From: JARBUG01 sp035628915
Lineage (GTDB): Bacteria; Bacillota; Sulfobacillia; Symbiobacteriales; Symbiobacteriaceae
Direction of reading: 5' to 3'
Length of the DNA: 64,000 bases
Assembly: GCA_035628915.1 (NCBI GenBank)
Contig: DASPIW010000054.1
Location: forward strand, 18,587 to 82,586
Shown here: positions 42,499 through 50,092 of the stretch, in pieces
Position numbering within the stretch: the first letter of the stretch is position 1
Layout: the number at the start of each line of letters is the position of its first letter
The notes under the pieces: generated by a model
What the model was told of the DNA's origin: nothing
What the model saw: only the letters and a program-made list of their open reading frames with translations
Database searches by the model: none
Position numbers and translations under genes: made by a program

Positions 42499-42527
42499 TT
42501 GAGCCATGTCATCCATGTACGTTATCT
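42499..42527 (+). promoter_or_regulatory. Candidate promoter of the plus-strand PCYCGC gene
   Basis: TTGAGC (42499-42504), 17-nt spacer, TTATCT (42522-42527). A perfect 10-bp palindrome CTACCGGTAG lies downstream at 42558-42567, between the expected start of transcription and the gene, and may be an operator. Confidence 0.4.
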
Positions 42528-42611
42528 ATCAATAGTTGGTTGGATGGGCGATACCCACTACCGGTAGGGTGTTGTATTTTGGGGTCATACAGGTCGTTTG
42601 GAGGGTTGCCC

Positions 42612-43112
42612 TTGCCGCTCAAGAGAGGCCCCGGAGGTCCCCGGTGGTGGATTCTGACCACGACTACGGTCCTGGTAATGAGCGCAGTAATCGCTCTATC
42701 GGGGTGCACTGGATCAAAGCCGGCTGAAGCTCCCATTGATCCCGCTGCTACTTCAATTCCCAGCGCTCCGCCCATGCCGGATTGGTTGGTGAAGGCTGAT
42801 CCCCTCATCAAGACCGAGTACATATGGGCCTCCGGCCATTTGGCCGAACTCCAGTACATCCCATGCTACTGCGGCTGCTCTCACGACGGCCACACCGACA
42901 ATTTCGCCTGCTACTATGACCGCGACCAGAGTGGTCGAATTACCGGGTACGACGGCATGAGCGCATCGTGAGGGATTTGTACTGACATCACGCGTGACGT
43001 GAGATTAGGCCTCCAGCGGGGCAAATCGCTGCAGCAAATCCGTCAGGAGATCGACAAGCGCTACGAGGGTACTGAGCCGACACCAACGCCCATGCCGCCG
43101 GCGGGCAAATAG
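42612..43112 (+). CDS. PCYCGC-motif lipoprotein; predicted selenoprotein (in-frame TGA read as Sec120)
   Basis: 166 residues if TGA at 42969-42971 is decoded. TTG start chosen for GGAGGG 6 nt upstream; it gives a clean lipoprotein signal with lipobox LSGC and lipidated Cys32. The PCYCGC domain follows: PCYCGC at 84-89, GHTDNFACYY, then U120 and Cys123 (UGIC). Past the TGA the frame continues TDITRDVRLGLQRGKSLQQ and ends in PTPTPMPPAGK before TAG at 43110-43112. The downstream part aligns without gaps to the minus-strand paralogue up to the Pro-rich tail. Translation stopping at the TGA would remove 47 residues including the UxxC site. Next gene: diheme cytochrome c, 76 nt downstream, probably co-transcribed. 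Confidence 0.85.
42984..43004 (+). promoter_or_regulatory. Predicted bacterial SECIS hairpin (plus-strand gene)
   Basis: The 21-nt block begins 12 nt after the TGA. The UCACG / CGUGA stem encloses loop CGUGA, about 22 nt from the TGA, inside the 16-37 nt window described for bacterial SECIS elements. It encodes DITRDVR in both paralogues with no synonymous change across seven codons, while flanking codons differ. Confidence 0.72.
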
Positions 43113-43188
43113 CCAAGACGCCGGGCCCCGGAAGGAGTGAACGGCAGCCATGCACAGGGGTGCCCTCCGAGGAAAGGAGACCCTGATT

Positions 43189-44133
43189 GTGCCAAACGAG
43201 CGCAAATATCGCATACTGACCATGCTAACACTGGTTCTGACGTTCTTCCTTCTCGGCAACTGCTTCAGGGAGCCTTTCAGGCTCCGTGCAGCGGAAAAGC
43301 GGCAGCGGGGAGAGTATGTCCTGAAGGGAGCAGCGGTCTACGCCGAGCAATGTGTCCAATGTCATGGCCCGCGCGGAGAGGGCGTGGTCGGCATGCCGCT
43401 CAACCGGAGCGAACTCAAAGTCGATGATCGGTCCCCAGCGGGGGCTCCTTTGTACGAGAAGATTTACTCGGCCGTGGACCAGGGGCGCCCGGGAACTGTC
43501 GACCATCCCCTCTGGAGCCGGACTCCAGATGGAAAATGGATCTCCTACACAGCCATGGCTGCCTGGGGGAGCTCGTCGGGTGGGCCGCTGAGTGAAGAGG
43601 ATCTACGGGCAGTGACCCTCTTTGTAATGAACCCCGCAGGCGACCAGTGGAGTCTGATCGGCGACGTCGACCTGGCGCCCCTGCCGCCTCCCGACTATTC
43701 CGTGGGGGCTGATGGGTTGCTGCCCCTCCCCGATGCTCAGGGGGTGGACAAGGCGACGGATGATGCAGCCAAGGGTTTGCTCCGCAACCGTACGCACACG
43801 CAGTGCCTCAACTGTCACTTCGTTGGCACGAGGGGCGCCAAACTGGCCCCTGACCTAACCCAGGTGGGAAGTTGGGGCATCGACCGGGAGTTCTTGGAGA
43901 GGTTCATCACATACGCCAACCTGCCATTGCCTAACGAGCAGGACCGTTACGTTGTGCCACATGACGAGCGCATGCCGGCCTACTGGAGTGAAAACCGGGC
44001 GGTAACCGGCCCGGCGCTGAACTTGGCCAAGCCAGTGGCATCGGAGGGTCCTTACTTTATGCTGCGTTTCCGGGAGAAGTTCACCGAGGAAGAGGTGTCA
44101 ACGCTGGCAACGTATCTTCTCGGGCTCAAATGA
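43189..44133 (+). CDS. Membrane-anchored diheme cytochrome c
   Basis: 314 residues from GTG 43189 (AAAGGAGA 9 nt upstream); an ATG at 43150 in the same frame is less well placed. N-terminal helix (ILTMLTLVLTFFLLGNCF; a Cys follows, but the lipobox is poor). First heme site CVQCHGPRGEGVVGMPL near residue 50, with a possible Met ligand; second CLNCHFVGTRGAKLAPDLTQVG near 210. A conserved MPAYW segment and a C-terminal EEEVSTLATYLLGLK helix are typical of class I cytochrome c domains. It transfers electrons on the outer face, probably with the preceding PCYCGC selenolipoprotein as a functional neighbour. Confidence 0.9.
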   Translation: MPNERKYRILTMLTLVLTFFLLGNCFREPFRLRAAEKRQRGEYVLKGAAVYAEQCVQCHGPRGEGVVGMPLNRSELKVDDRSPAGAPLYEKIYSAVDQGRPGTVDHPLWSRTPDGKWISYTAMAAWGSSSGGPLSEEDLRAVTLFVMNPAGDQWSLIGDVDLAPLPPPDYSVGADGLLPLPDAQGVDKATDDAAKGLLRNRTHTQCLNCHFVGTRGAKLAPDLTQVGSWGIDREFLERFITYANLPLPNEQDRYVVPHDERMPAYWSENRAVTGPALNLAKPVASEGPYFMLRFREKFTEEEVSTLATYLLGLK

Positions 44134-44142
44134 TTCAGCGTA

Positions 44143-44179
44143 AATCCCCCGCCCTGTATGGTCACAGGCGCGGGGGATT
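44143..44179 (+). terminator. Rho-independent terminator-like hairpin
   Basis: AATCCCCCGC plus CCTGT pairs with ACAGG plus CGCGGGGGATT (one bulged G), 9 nt after the cytochrome stop. Confidence 0.8.
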
Positions 44180-44499
44180 CTACTCCTTCGGCCTCAGATC
44201 AGCCTCGACCTCCTCGTCGGCGTGGCCCTGGCGTGCGCAGCTGTGTACATTCTGGGGTGGGATGAGTACCGGCATGCGGACAAGACTCATCCACTCTCGT
44301 CGCGGACAAGGTTCTGGATGAGATCTGCGCTGCTCGTCTCGGAGGCTGGTGGTTGGACGAACAGGGTGGCAATAGGCTGCTCAGGCCCTGTGGTCGAGTA
44401 TCTGAGTGCATGCCGCTTCCACATGGGCATCATCGTAAGTCCCTCCGTGTGCCTGAGACTTCATAGCTGGTTCTGTCGGCAGGTATGAGAGGATGCGGG
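44180..44499. other. 320-nt stretch without a recognisable gene
   Basis: An open plus-strand frame reads a hydrophobic piece (LDLLVGVALACAAVYILGWDEYRHADK) near 44199-44285, then unstructured sequence, with no ribosome site. It may be a decayed membrane-protein fragment. Nothing else was seen. Confidence 0.35.
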
Positions 44500-44712
44500 T
44501 TAATGGCAAGCCTTCTTCTCATCGCTTGCGGCAGAGGTGGTAGACCCCTGGGGATCATGACCGTGAGCCCGATGCATCAGCACATGGCTCAGGGGACAGA
44601 GCAGCAGCGTGACATACCCGATCATGTTCTGGTAACCCCTGGACCATAGGAAGTACACACCGGCCAGGACCATCGCTCCGCACCCAATCCACATCAGCAC
44701 CTTCTTGGACAT
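44500..44712 (-). CDS. DUF2933-like small membrane protein
   Basis: 70 residues from ATG 44712, with GGGGAGGG about 12 nt upstream. Two hydrophobic segments (KVLMWIGCGAMVLAGVYFLW and NMIGYVTLLLCPLSHVLMHR) followed by HGHDPQGST and a Lys/Cys/His tail. The CPLSHVLMHRAHGHD pattern matches small DUF2933 proteins that often sit in copper-resistance or multicopper-oxidase loci. The ligand-like Cys, His and Met residues suggest copper handling, but no function is established. A truncated copy lies at 42176-42253. Confidence 0.8.
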   Translation of the reverse strand: MSKKVLMWIGCGAMVLAGVYFLWSRGYQNMIGYVTLLLCPLSHVLMHRAHGHDPQGSTTSAASDEKKACH

Positions 44713-44756
44713 CAAGGAGACCCTCCCCTCCGGCATCAGCAGGTCGTTCACAACGA

Positions 44757-44820
44757 ATACCCCGTATGGGTATCGGTCATGACACCCTCAGTGTAACACC
44801 AACCTGTGGGGAAGTTGTGA
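44757..44820 (-). promoter_or_regulatory. Promoter with direct-repeat activator site and CsoR-like palindrome (third copy)
   Basis: Plus-strand reading: ATACCCCGTATGGGTAT (44757-44773), AGTGTA (44790-44795, minus-strand -10 TACACT), 8 nt, CTGTGG-GGAAG-TTGTGA (44804-44820). It drives the DUF2933-like gene. Confidence 0.7.
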
Positions 44821-44987
44821 AGCCTGTCCGCCTGCGCGAACCTCTCCCTGATAGATACCAAATGAGTAGGTTGGAACGCCGAAGTAGTACATCGGGATAC
44901 GTAATTTCGATGTAATATATGGTTAGCAATCACATCACACAGAAGCTAACGAATCACGGCCCGTGGGAACGTGAGGTGTTCAATGCC

Positions 44988-46790
44988 ATGTCTGATCTCC
45001 TCGAGGCGGCCGTCGACCACAGCGAAGAAGGCGTCATTATCGTCGACGTGACCGGAAGGATTAAAGTATACAACCGCAAAGCCCGGGAGATCTTCGCGAT
45101 TGACCCGCGCATCGGCCCGGGCCATCCCGCCGGGCGGATCAAGCCGGGCGATATCGTGGCGATTGCCGATACCTGCATCGGTCACGACGATGGCGGGCTC
45201 TCCCCGGAGGACCTGAAGCTCATCGGCGTTGACCCCACCGGCATCCGCGCCGGGGACAGCATCGTTGCGATCGGCGTCTTCGGGGCGCCCCCGGGAACGG
45301 CGGTCTGGCAATTTTGCGCAGGCACGGGCTTCACCTCCTTCGAGGTCTGCAGAAGCCTCGACAATCTGAAGCACGTAAAGGCCCGCATAGATGGGCTGAA
45401 GAAGCAGGCCGTCATTTCCGTGGGCCCCCAGACCTTTGAAGTGCCCTATCAGCTCTCCATCGGCCACATGGTTCTGGTCTCTCCGGATACGCTGGATGTG
45501 ACTTTCTACCAGGCTCGGGGCTATACGGCGCGGGGGGAGGGCCTCCGTGACCTCCTGAACGGGAAGACCTTCGTAACGAAGGGGCCGCACGCTGCGATGC
45601 CGGAAGTGATCGGGCGCCACATACTCGAGCTGCATCCCGACAGCGTCAGCGTTCACCACCTGCTGCGTGTCGCCCGAGGCGAGCGTGACGCCGTAAAGGA
45701 CCAGGAGTACCCGATCAACGGTATTCCCGTCCGCTGTTCAGTCGTCGGGCTTTACGGTCCGACCGGCCTGATGGGCGGGCTGCTGCTGGTGCGGGACTTG
45801 TCCGAAGTGAAGTACCTCGAGCGGCAGCTGAAACACTCCGTGGTGAAGCCGGCCGCATTCAGCCACATCGCCGGCAACTCCCGCGAGATCATGGAGGTCA
45901 TCCGGGTCGCCGACTGCGCTTCCCAAACCAAATCGACCGTGCTGATTCTGGGTGAAAGCGGCAGCGGCAAAGGGCTGCTGGCCAAAGCGATCCATCAAAA
46001 CAGCCCCCGCCGCGACGGTCCCTTCGTTCAGGTCAACCTTGCCGCTATTCCCGCGACGCTCGTGGAGAGCGAGCTGTTCGGATACGAAGAAGGCGCCTTC
46101 ACAGGCGCCCGGCGGCGGGGGAAGCCAGGCCTCTTTCAGCTGGCCAACGGTGGGACGATCTTCCTGGACGAAATCGGCGAGGCCGATATGCACCTGCAGG
46201 CGAAACTGCTGCAGGTTCTGCAGGAAAAATGCGTTCGCTCCGTTGGGTCCGTGCGGGACACCGTGCTGGATGTCCGGGTGATTGCCGCTTCCAACCGGAA
46301 CCTCGAAGAAGGGGTTCAGCAGGGAACGTTCCGCAAGGACCTCTTCTACCGGCTCCACGTCATCGGTCTCCACGTCCCGTCACTGCGGGAACGGCGGACG
46401 GATATTCCGGAGATCATATCGTCGCTCTTGCCGGTAGTCAGCCACAAAGTCGGCAAGGAAGTCAAGGTAATCGAGCCGGCGACCCTGCTCTGCCTGGTCC
46501 AGTACGATTGGCCCGGCAACATCCGCGAACTCGAAAACGTACTCGAACGAGCCTGCAATCTGGCAGAGGGCGACACCATCCGGCCCGAGCACCTTCCCGC
46601 GCTCATCACGCAGGGGCAGCCGGAGAAAGTCCACGTCGCACCGCTTAAGGAGATCCTCGATGCGGCCGAGAAGGAGGCCCTGATGCGGGCTCTGGAGGCG
46701 GCCGGCGACAACCGGTCCCAGGCAATGAAACTCCTGGGTGTCGGGCGCACCAGTTTCTATGAAAAATTGGCCAGGCACAACCTGATCTGA
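44988..46790 (+). CDS. Sigma-54-dependent transcriptional activator (PAS, AAA+, Fis HTH)
   Basis: 600 residues from ATG 44988 (GAGGTG 9 nt upstream); an ATG at 44919 would add 23 residues but has no ribosome site. An N-terminal PAS-like sensor (LLEAAVDHSEEGVIIVDVTGRIKVYN), a long unrecognised central region, and a second sensor-like part end near residue 280. The AAA+ domain has Walker A GESGSGKG (about 322-329), the sigma-54-contacting GAFTGA loop in ELFGYEEGAFTGARRRG, and Walker B IFLDEIGEA; the C-terminal Fis-type helix-turn-helix is NRSQAMKLLGVGRTSFYEKL. It activates the -24/-12 promoter immediately downstream, which controls diaminopimelate and amino-acid transport genes. The ligand is unknown, perhaps diaminopimelate or a related amino acid. 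Confidence 0.93.
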   Translation: MSDLLEAAVDHSEEGVIIVDVTGRIKVYNRKAREIFAIDPRIGPGHPAGRIKPGDIVAIADTCIGHDDGGLSPEDLKLIGVDPTGIRAGDSIVAIGVFGAPPGTAVWQFCAGTGFTSFEVCRSLDNLKHVKARIDGLKKQAVISVGPQTFEVPYQLSIGHMVLVSPDTLDVTFYQARGYTARGEGLRDLLNGKTFVTKGPHAAMPEVIGRHILELHPDSVSVHHLLRVARGERDAVKDQEYPINGIPVRCSVVGLYGPTGLMGGLLLVRDLSEVKYLERQLKHSVVKPAAFSHIAGNSREIMEVIRVADCASQTKSTVLILGESGSGKGLLAKAIHQNSPRRDGPFVQVNLAAIPATLVESELFGYEEGAFTGARRRGKPGLFQLANGGTIFLDEIGEADMHLQAKLLQVLQEKCVRSVGSVRDTVLDVRVIAASNRNLEEGVQQGTFRKDLFYRLHVIGLHVPSLRERRTDIPEIISSLLPVVSHKVGKEVKVIEPATLLCLVQYDWPGNIRELENVLERACNLAEGDTIRPEHLPALITQGQPEKVHVAPLKEILDAAEKEALMRALEAAGDNRSQAMKLLGVGRTSFYEKLARHNLI

Positions 46791-46894
46791 GAACAGTTTG
46801 TTCGCAATATCGGACGGCGTGTTCACCATTGCGAACACCTCTTTCTTTGTTTCACTCCACATGGTCGCGCCGGTGTTCGCAAGAACGAACACCG
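46791..46894 (+). promoter_or_regulatory. Upstream activator sites for the sigma-54 activator
   Basis: Three inverted repeats share GTTC/GAAC half-sites: GAACAGTTTGTTC (46791-46803); GTGTTC-N8-GAACAC (46819-46838); and CGGTGTTCG-N6-CGAACACCG (46871-46894, perfect 9-bp arms). They end 58 nt before the -24 element, the usual enhancer range. Confidence 0.8.
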
Positions 46895-46951
46895 GCGTTC
46901 GTCTCACCCTGCTGAAGTCCCGCTTGGCGCGGCTTGCCCATGTCTGAACTG

Positions 46952-46968
46952 TTGGCACACTGTTTGCA
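46952..46968 (+). promoter_or_regulatory. Sigma-54 (-24/-12) promoter
   Basis: TTGGCACACTGTTTGCA: the -24 GG at 46954-46955 and -12 GC at 46966-46967 are separated by exactly 10 nt, an essentially perfect match to TGGCAC-N5-TTGCA. Transcription should start near 46978, so the TTG at 47008 must be the start of the next gene. Confidence 0.92.
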
Positions 46969-47007
46969 TGTGTGTTTCTGCATACTGGTTCAGGAGGGAC
47001 AAGCGCC

Positions 47008-47913
47008 TTGAGCAAGTCGCGTATTGCAGTGGTTGGATATGGCCACGTTGGCAAGGCCGCCGTTCAGGCCTTGACTGTGGCAGAAGATATGCAACTGGCT
47101 GGTGTGGTCGACCGCGCAGAAGTCCTGGCGGAGGTGCGCGAGACCCATCTCAAGGTCCCGGTATCCGAACGGCTATGCGACCTCGGCGAAGTCGATGTCG
47201 CACTCCTGTGCATTCCTTCCCGGATGGTGCCGGTGCTGGGCCCGGAGATCCTGCGTCAGGGCGTCAATACGGTCGATTGCTTCGATATTCATGGGCGCGC
47301 GCTGGCCGAGCTGAAAGACGGTCTGCGGGCCGCCGCCTGCACGGCAAATCGGGTAGCTGTCACCGCTTGCGGTTGGGATCCGGGGGTTGACTCGCTCATT
47401 CGTGCCATCTTCCTCGCCGCCGCTCCGCGCGGCCTCACCTTCACCAACCACGGACCCGGCGTCAGTCTTGGACATTCGGTCGCGGCCCGGGCAGTTCCGG
47501 GCGTCCGCGACGCCATGAGTGTGACCGTGCCCATGGGGTCGGGGCTTCACCGCCGGGTCGTCTACGTCGCCCTTGAACCGAAAGCCAGCCTGGCGGAGGT
47601 GACTGAACGCCTGCGCCAGGACGACTACTTTAGCCACGACGAGCTGGCGGTCGTTGAGGTGCTTACCCTGCGCGACCTGATGGACGTGGGCCACGGGGTT
47701 GTCATTGAGCGAAAGGGCGCCTCCGGACAGACCGACAACCAACTGTTCAAGTTCGAAGCACGGATTAATAACCCGGCGCTAACGGCGCAGGTGATGGTCG
47801 CCGGGGCCCGGGCCGTCAAACGGCTCTCCCCCGGTTGCTACACGCTGCTCGATATCCCGATCGGCTACCTTTCGCAGTACAGCCCGGACGAACTTGCACT
47901 TTCAGTTGTGTGA
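47008..47913 (+). CDS. ddh: meso-Diaminopimelate D-dehydrogenase
   Basis: 301 residues from TTG 47008 (AGGAGGG 9 nt upstream). Rossmann start RIAVVGYGHVGKAAVQALTVAEDMQLAGVVDR, then VDVALLCIPSRMVPVLGPEILRQGVNTVDCFDIHG and the substrate-site segment TACGWDPGVDSLIRAIF, as in NADP-dependent DAP dehydrogenase. The reaction interconverts meso-diaminopimelate and L-2-amino-6-oxopimelate plus ammonia. Placement under sigma-54 control with a transporter suggests that this copy serves diaminopimelate or D-amino-acid catabolism rather than lysine biosynthesis; that is inference. Confidence 0.9.
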   Translation: MSKSRIAVVGYGHVGKAAVQALTVAEDMQLAGVVDRAEVLAEVRETHLKVPVSERLCDLGEVDVALLCIPSRMVPVLGPEILRQGVNTVDCFDIHGRALAELKDGLRAAACTANRVAVTACGWDPGVDSLIRAIFLAAAPRGLTFTNHGPGVSLGHSVAARAVPGVRDAMSVTVPMGSGLHRRVVYVALEPKASLAEVTERLRQDDYFSHDELAVVEVLTLRDLMDVGHGVVIERKGASGQTDNQLFKFEARINNPALTAQVMVAGARAVKRLSPGCYTLLDIPIGYLSQYSPDELALSVV

Positions 47914-47926
47914 AGACGGAGGAGAT

Positions 47927-48775
47927 ATGCAGTCCATCTCTTTTAGCAAAGTGGCGGGAACTGGGAATGACTTCCTGATTATCGACAATCGGACCGATGT
48001 CGTGCCTGAAGCGGATAAGCATACGCTTGCCAGAAATGTCTGCGACCGCCGGCGGTCGGTTGGCGCTGACGGGGTGCTGTTTCTGGAGCAGTCTCAGCAG
48101 GCCGACTTCACCATGCGGCTGTTCAACCCAGATGGCAACGAAGGCGAAATGTGCGGTAACGGCGCCCGAGCCATCTGCTATTTCGCTTACGCGAAGGGTA
48201 TTGCCGCCAAGACCATGCGCTTCGAGACGCTGGCTGGCATTGTGGATGGTGCCATCACCGACCAGGGCGTGAAAGTGCGCCTGTGGCAATTGGAACAGAT
48301 CGTCCCTGAGCGCCGCGAAATCGATGTGTCGGGGCTTATGCTTGAAACCAACTTTATTCAGGTCGGGGTCCCGCATGTGGTGATCTTCCAGCAGGGGGTG
48401 GATGTAGTCGCCGACGCCACGATCCACCGGTTCGGGCGCGAAATAAGGCTGCACGCTGCCTTCCCCCATGGAGCCAACGTTAACTTCGTGGAAGTCACTG
48501 GGATTCATGATGTAACCGTTCGCACCTATGAGCGCGGGGTGGAGGAAGAGACGCTGGCCTGCGGTACTGGCAGTGTCGCTGCCTGCCTGGTAGCTCACCA
48601 GCTCTTCGGCGTCGAATCGCCGGTTCATGTGAAAACGCGGGGCGGATTGATTTGGGTGACCTTCACTGCATCGCCGACTGGGTGGGACGTCTTCCTGGAA
48701 GGAGAAGTCCGGCACATCATGGACGGTGTCATTATGCCTGGAGCCTACACCTGGAAGGAGGCGGGTCAGATCTGA
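47927..48775 (+). CDS. dapF: Diaminopimelate epimerase
   Basis: 282 residues from ATG 47927 (ACGGAGGA upstream), 13 nt after ddh. Both catalytic cysteines of the racemase pair are in canonical settings: MCGNGARAICYFAYAKG (about residue 75) and LACGTGSVAACL (about 213). N-terminal FSKVAGTGNDFLIIDNR and HGANVNFVEV are standard. It interconverts LL- and meso-diaminopimelate, supplying the meso form that the preceding dehydrogenase uses. Other family members act on related amino acids. Confidence 0.93.
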   Translation: MQSISFSKVAGTGNDFLIIDNRTDVVPEADKHTLARNVCDRRRSVGADGVLFLEQSQQADFTMRLFNPDGNEGEMCGNGARAICYFAYAKGIAAKTMRFETLAGIVDGAITDQGVKVRLWQLEQIVPERREIDVSGLMLETNFIQVGVPHVVIFQQGVDVVADATIHRFGREIRLHAAFPHGANVNFVEVTGIHDVTVRTYERGVEEETLACGTGSVAACLVAHQLFGVESPVHVKTRGGLIWVTFTASPTGWDVFLEGEVRHIMDGVIMPGAYTWKEAGQI

Positions 48776-48838
48776 TTCAGTCTTGACGGGTCTTACGGGG
48801 GTCTCACATGTCTGCACGCACTAGAGGAGGAAACAGTC

Positions 48839-50011
48839 GTGACCAAGCGCATCATCGCATCTGCAGTGGCCCTGGCCCTCGCATTCAGTCTGGCAGCCTG
48901 TTCCGGTTCCACCGGCGGTAGCTCCAAGGAAAGCGAACCGATCAAGATCGGTCATGCGGTCGCCCTGACCGGTGACTCGTCCATGTGGGGCCAGTCCGAG
49001 AAGAATGCCCTGGACATGGAGATCGAAAAAATCAACGCAAAGGGCGGCGTGCTTGGCCGGAAGCTTCAGCTGATCGCTCTTGACACCCGGGCGGATGCCA
49101 CCGAGGCCGTCAACGTTGCCAAGCGGCTGATTAACCAGGACAAGGTTGTTGGCATTATCGGCCCGGCGCAGAGTGGCGTTTCGATTGCGATGTCCTCTGT
49201 AACCGAACCGGCCAAGGTGCCTTTCATCGCGACCACGGCGACCAACCCCAAGGTCACCCTGGACAAGAATGACAAGGTCTTGGCGTACGCCTTCCGGACC
49301 TGCTTCATCGACCCGTTCCAGGGCACCGTGGCAGCCCAGTTTGCGGCCACCCAGCTGAAAGCCAAGAAGGCCGCCATTCTGTACGACGTGGGTTCGGACT
49401 ACTCTTCGTGGCTCGGCAAGTACTTCTCCGAGGCCTTCACCAAGACTGGCGGACAGATTGTCGTCAACGAGGCGTTCCGCTCCGGCGAGCTGGACTACCG
49501 GGGCATTCTGGGCAAGGTGAAGGAACAGAACCCCGACGTTCTGTTCATCCCGACGATGCAGAAGGAAGCCGCGCTCGCCATGAAGCAGGCGCGCGACCTG
49601 GGCATCAAGGCCACGTTCCTGGGCGGCGACGGTTGGGGCAGCCCCGACCTGATCACCCTGGGCGGCTCCGCCGTCGAAGGCGCTTACTTCGTCAACCTGG
49701 CCTCGCTTGATGACCCGGACATCCAGGGCTTCATCAAGGAGTACAAGGCGAAGTACAACGCCGACCCGGTCCTGCCGAACCCGGTTATGGCCGTGGACGG
49801 CCTGCAGGCGATGGTCGAGGCGATCAAGCGGGCCGGCAGCACCGACAGCGTCAAGATCGCGGCTGAACTGGGCAAGCTCAAGGATCTCCAGGTTCTGTCC
49901 GGCAAGCTGACCATTGATCCGAACACCCACAACCCCCTGAACAAGCCGGCCGTGATCCAGCAGGTGAAGAACGGCCAGTTCGTCTTCGCCACTAAGTACG
50001 AAACAAAGTAA
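48839..50011 (+). CDS. livJ: Branched-chain-type amino acid ABC transporter, substrate-binding protein
   Basis: 390 residues; GTG start with AGGAGGAAA. Lipoprotein signal ending in lipobox LAAC, Cys21, then a Ser/Gly linker and the Peripla_BP_6 fold: IKIGHAVALTGDSSMWGQSEKNALDMEIEKINAKGGVLGRKLQLIALDTRADATEAVNVAKRLI. It belongs with livHMGF downstream and follows dapF by 63 nt, probably in the same sigma-54 operon. Genomic context suggests diaminopimelate or another amino acid as ligand rather than only leucine-type substrates. Confidence 0.93.
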   Translation: MTKRIIASAVALALAFSLAACSGSTGGSSKESEPIKIGHAVALTGDSSMWGQSEKNALDMEIEKINAKGGVLGRKLQLIALDTRADATEAVNVAKRLINQDKVVGIIGPAQSGVSIAMSSVTEPAKVPFIATTATNPKVTLDKNDKVLAYAFRTCFIDPFQGTVAAQFAATQLKAKKAAILYDVGSDYSSWLGKYFSEAFTKTGGQIVVNEAFRSGELDYRGILGKVKEQNPDVLFIPTMQKEAALAMKQARDLGIKATFLGGDGWGSPDLITLGGSAVEGAYFVNLASLDDPDIQGFIKEYKAKYNADPVLPNPVMAVDGLQAMVEAIKRAGSTDSVKIAAELGKLKDLQVLSGKLTIDPNTHNPLNKPAVIQQVKNGQFVFATKYETK

Positions 50012-50017
50012 GAGACG

Positions 50018-50058
50018 GGCGGCTACAGCCGGTTGCCCCAGGGCTTGCTGTAGCCGCC
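50018..50058 (+). terminator. Intercistronic hairpin after livJ
   Basis: Perfect 12-bp stem GGCGGCTACAGC (50018-50029) / GCTGTAGCCGCC (50047-50058) followed by TTCTGT. It probably allows partial read-through into livHMGF and higher livJ levels. Confidence 0.75.
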
Positions 50059-50092
50059 TTCTGTCCCGAACACGCGCAAAGGGGGAACCCCA

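Noticed and set aside
42969..42971. TGA in the PCYCGC lipoprotein as an ordinary stop or a nonsense mutation
   Set aside because: The paralogue has TGA at the same codon, both frames stay open and conserved afterwards, and an identical structured block follows. Not excluded without a check for Sec genes.
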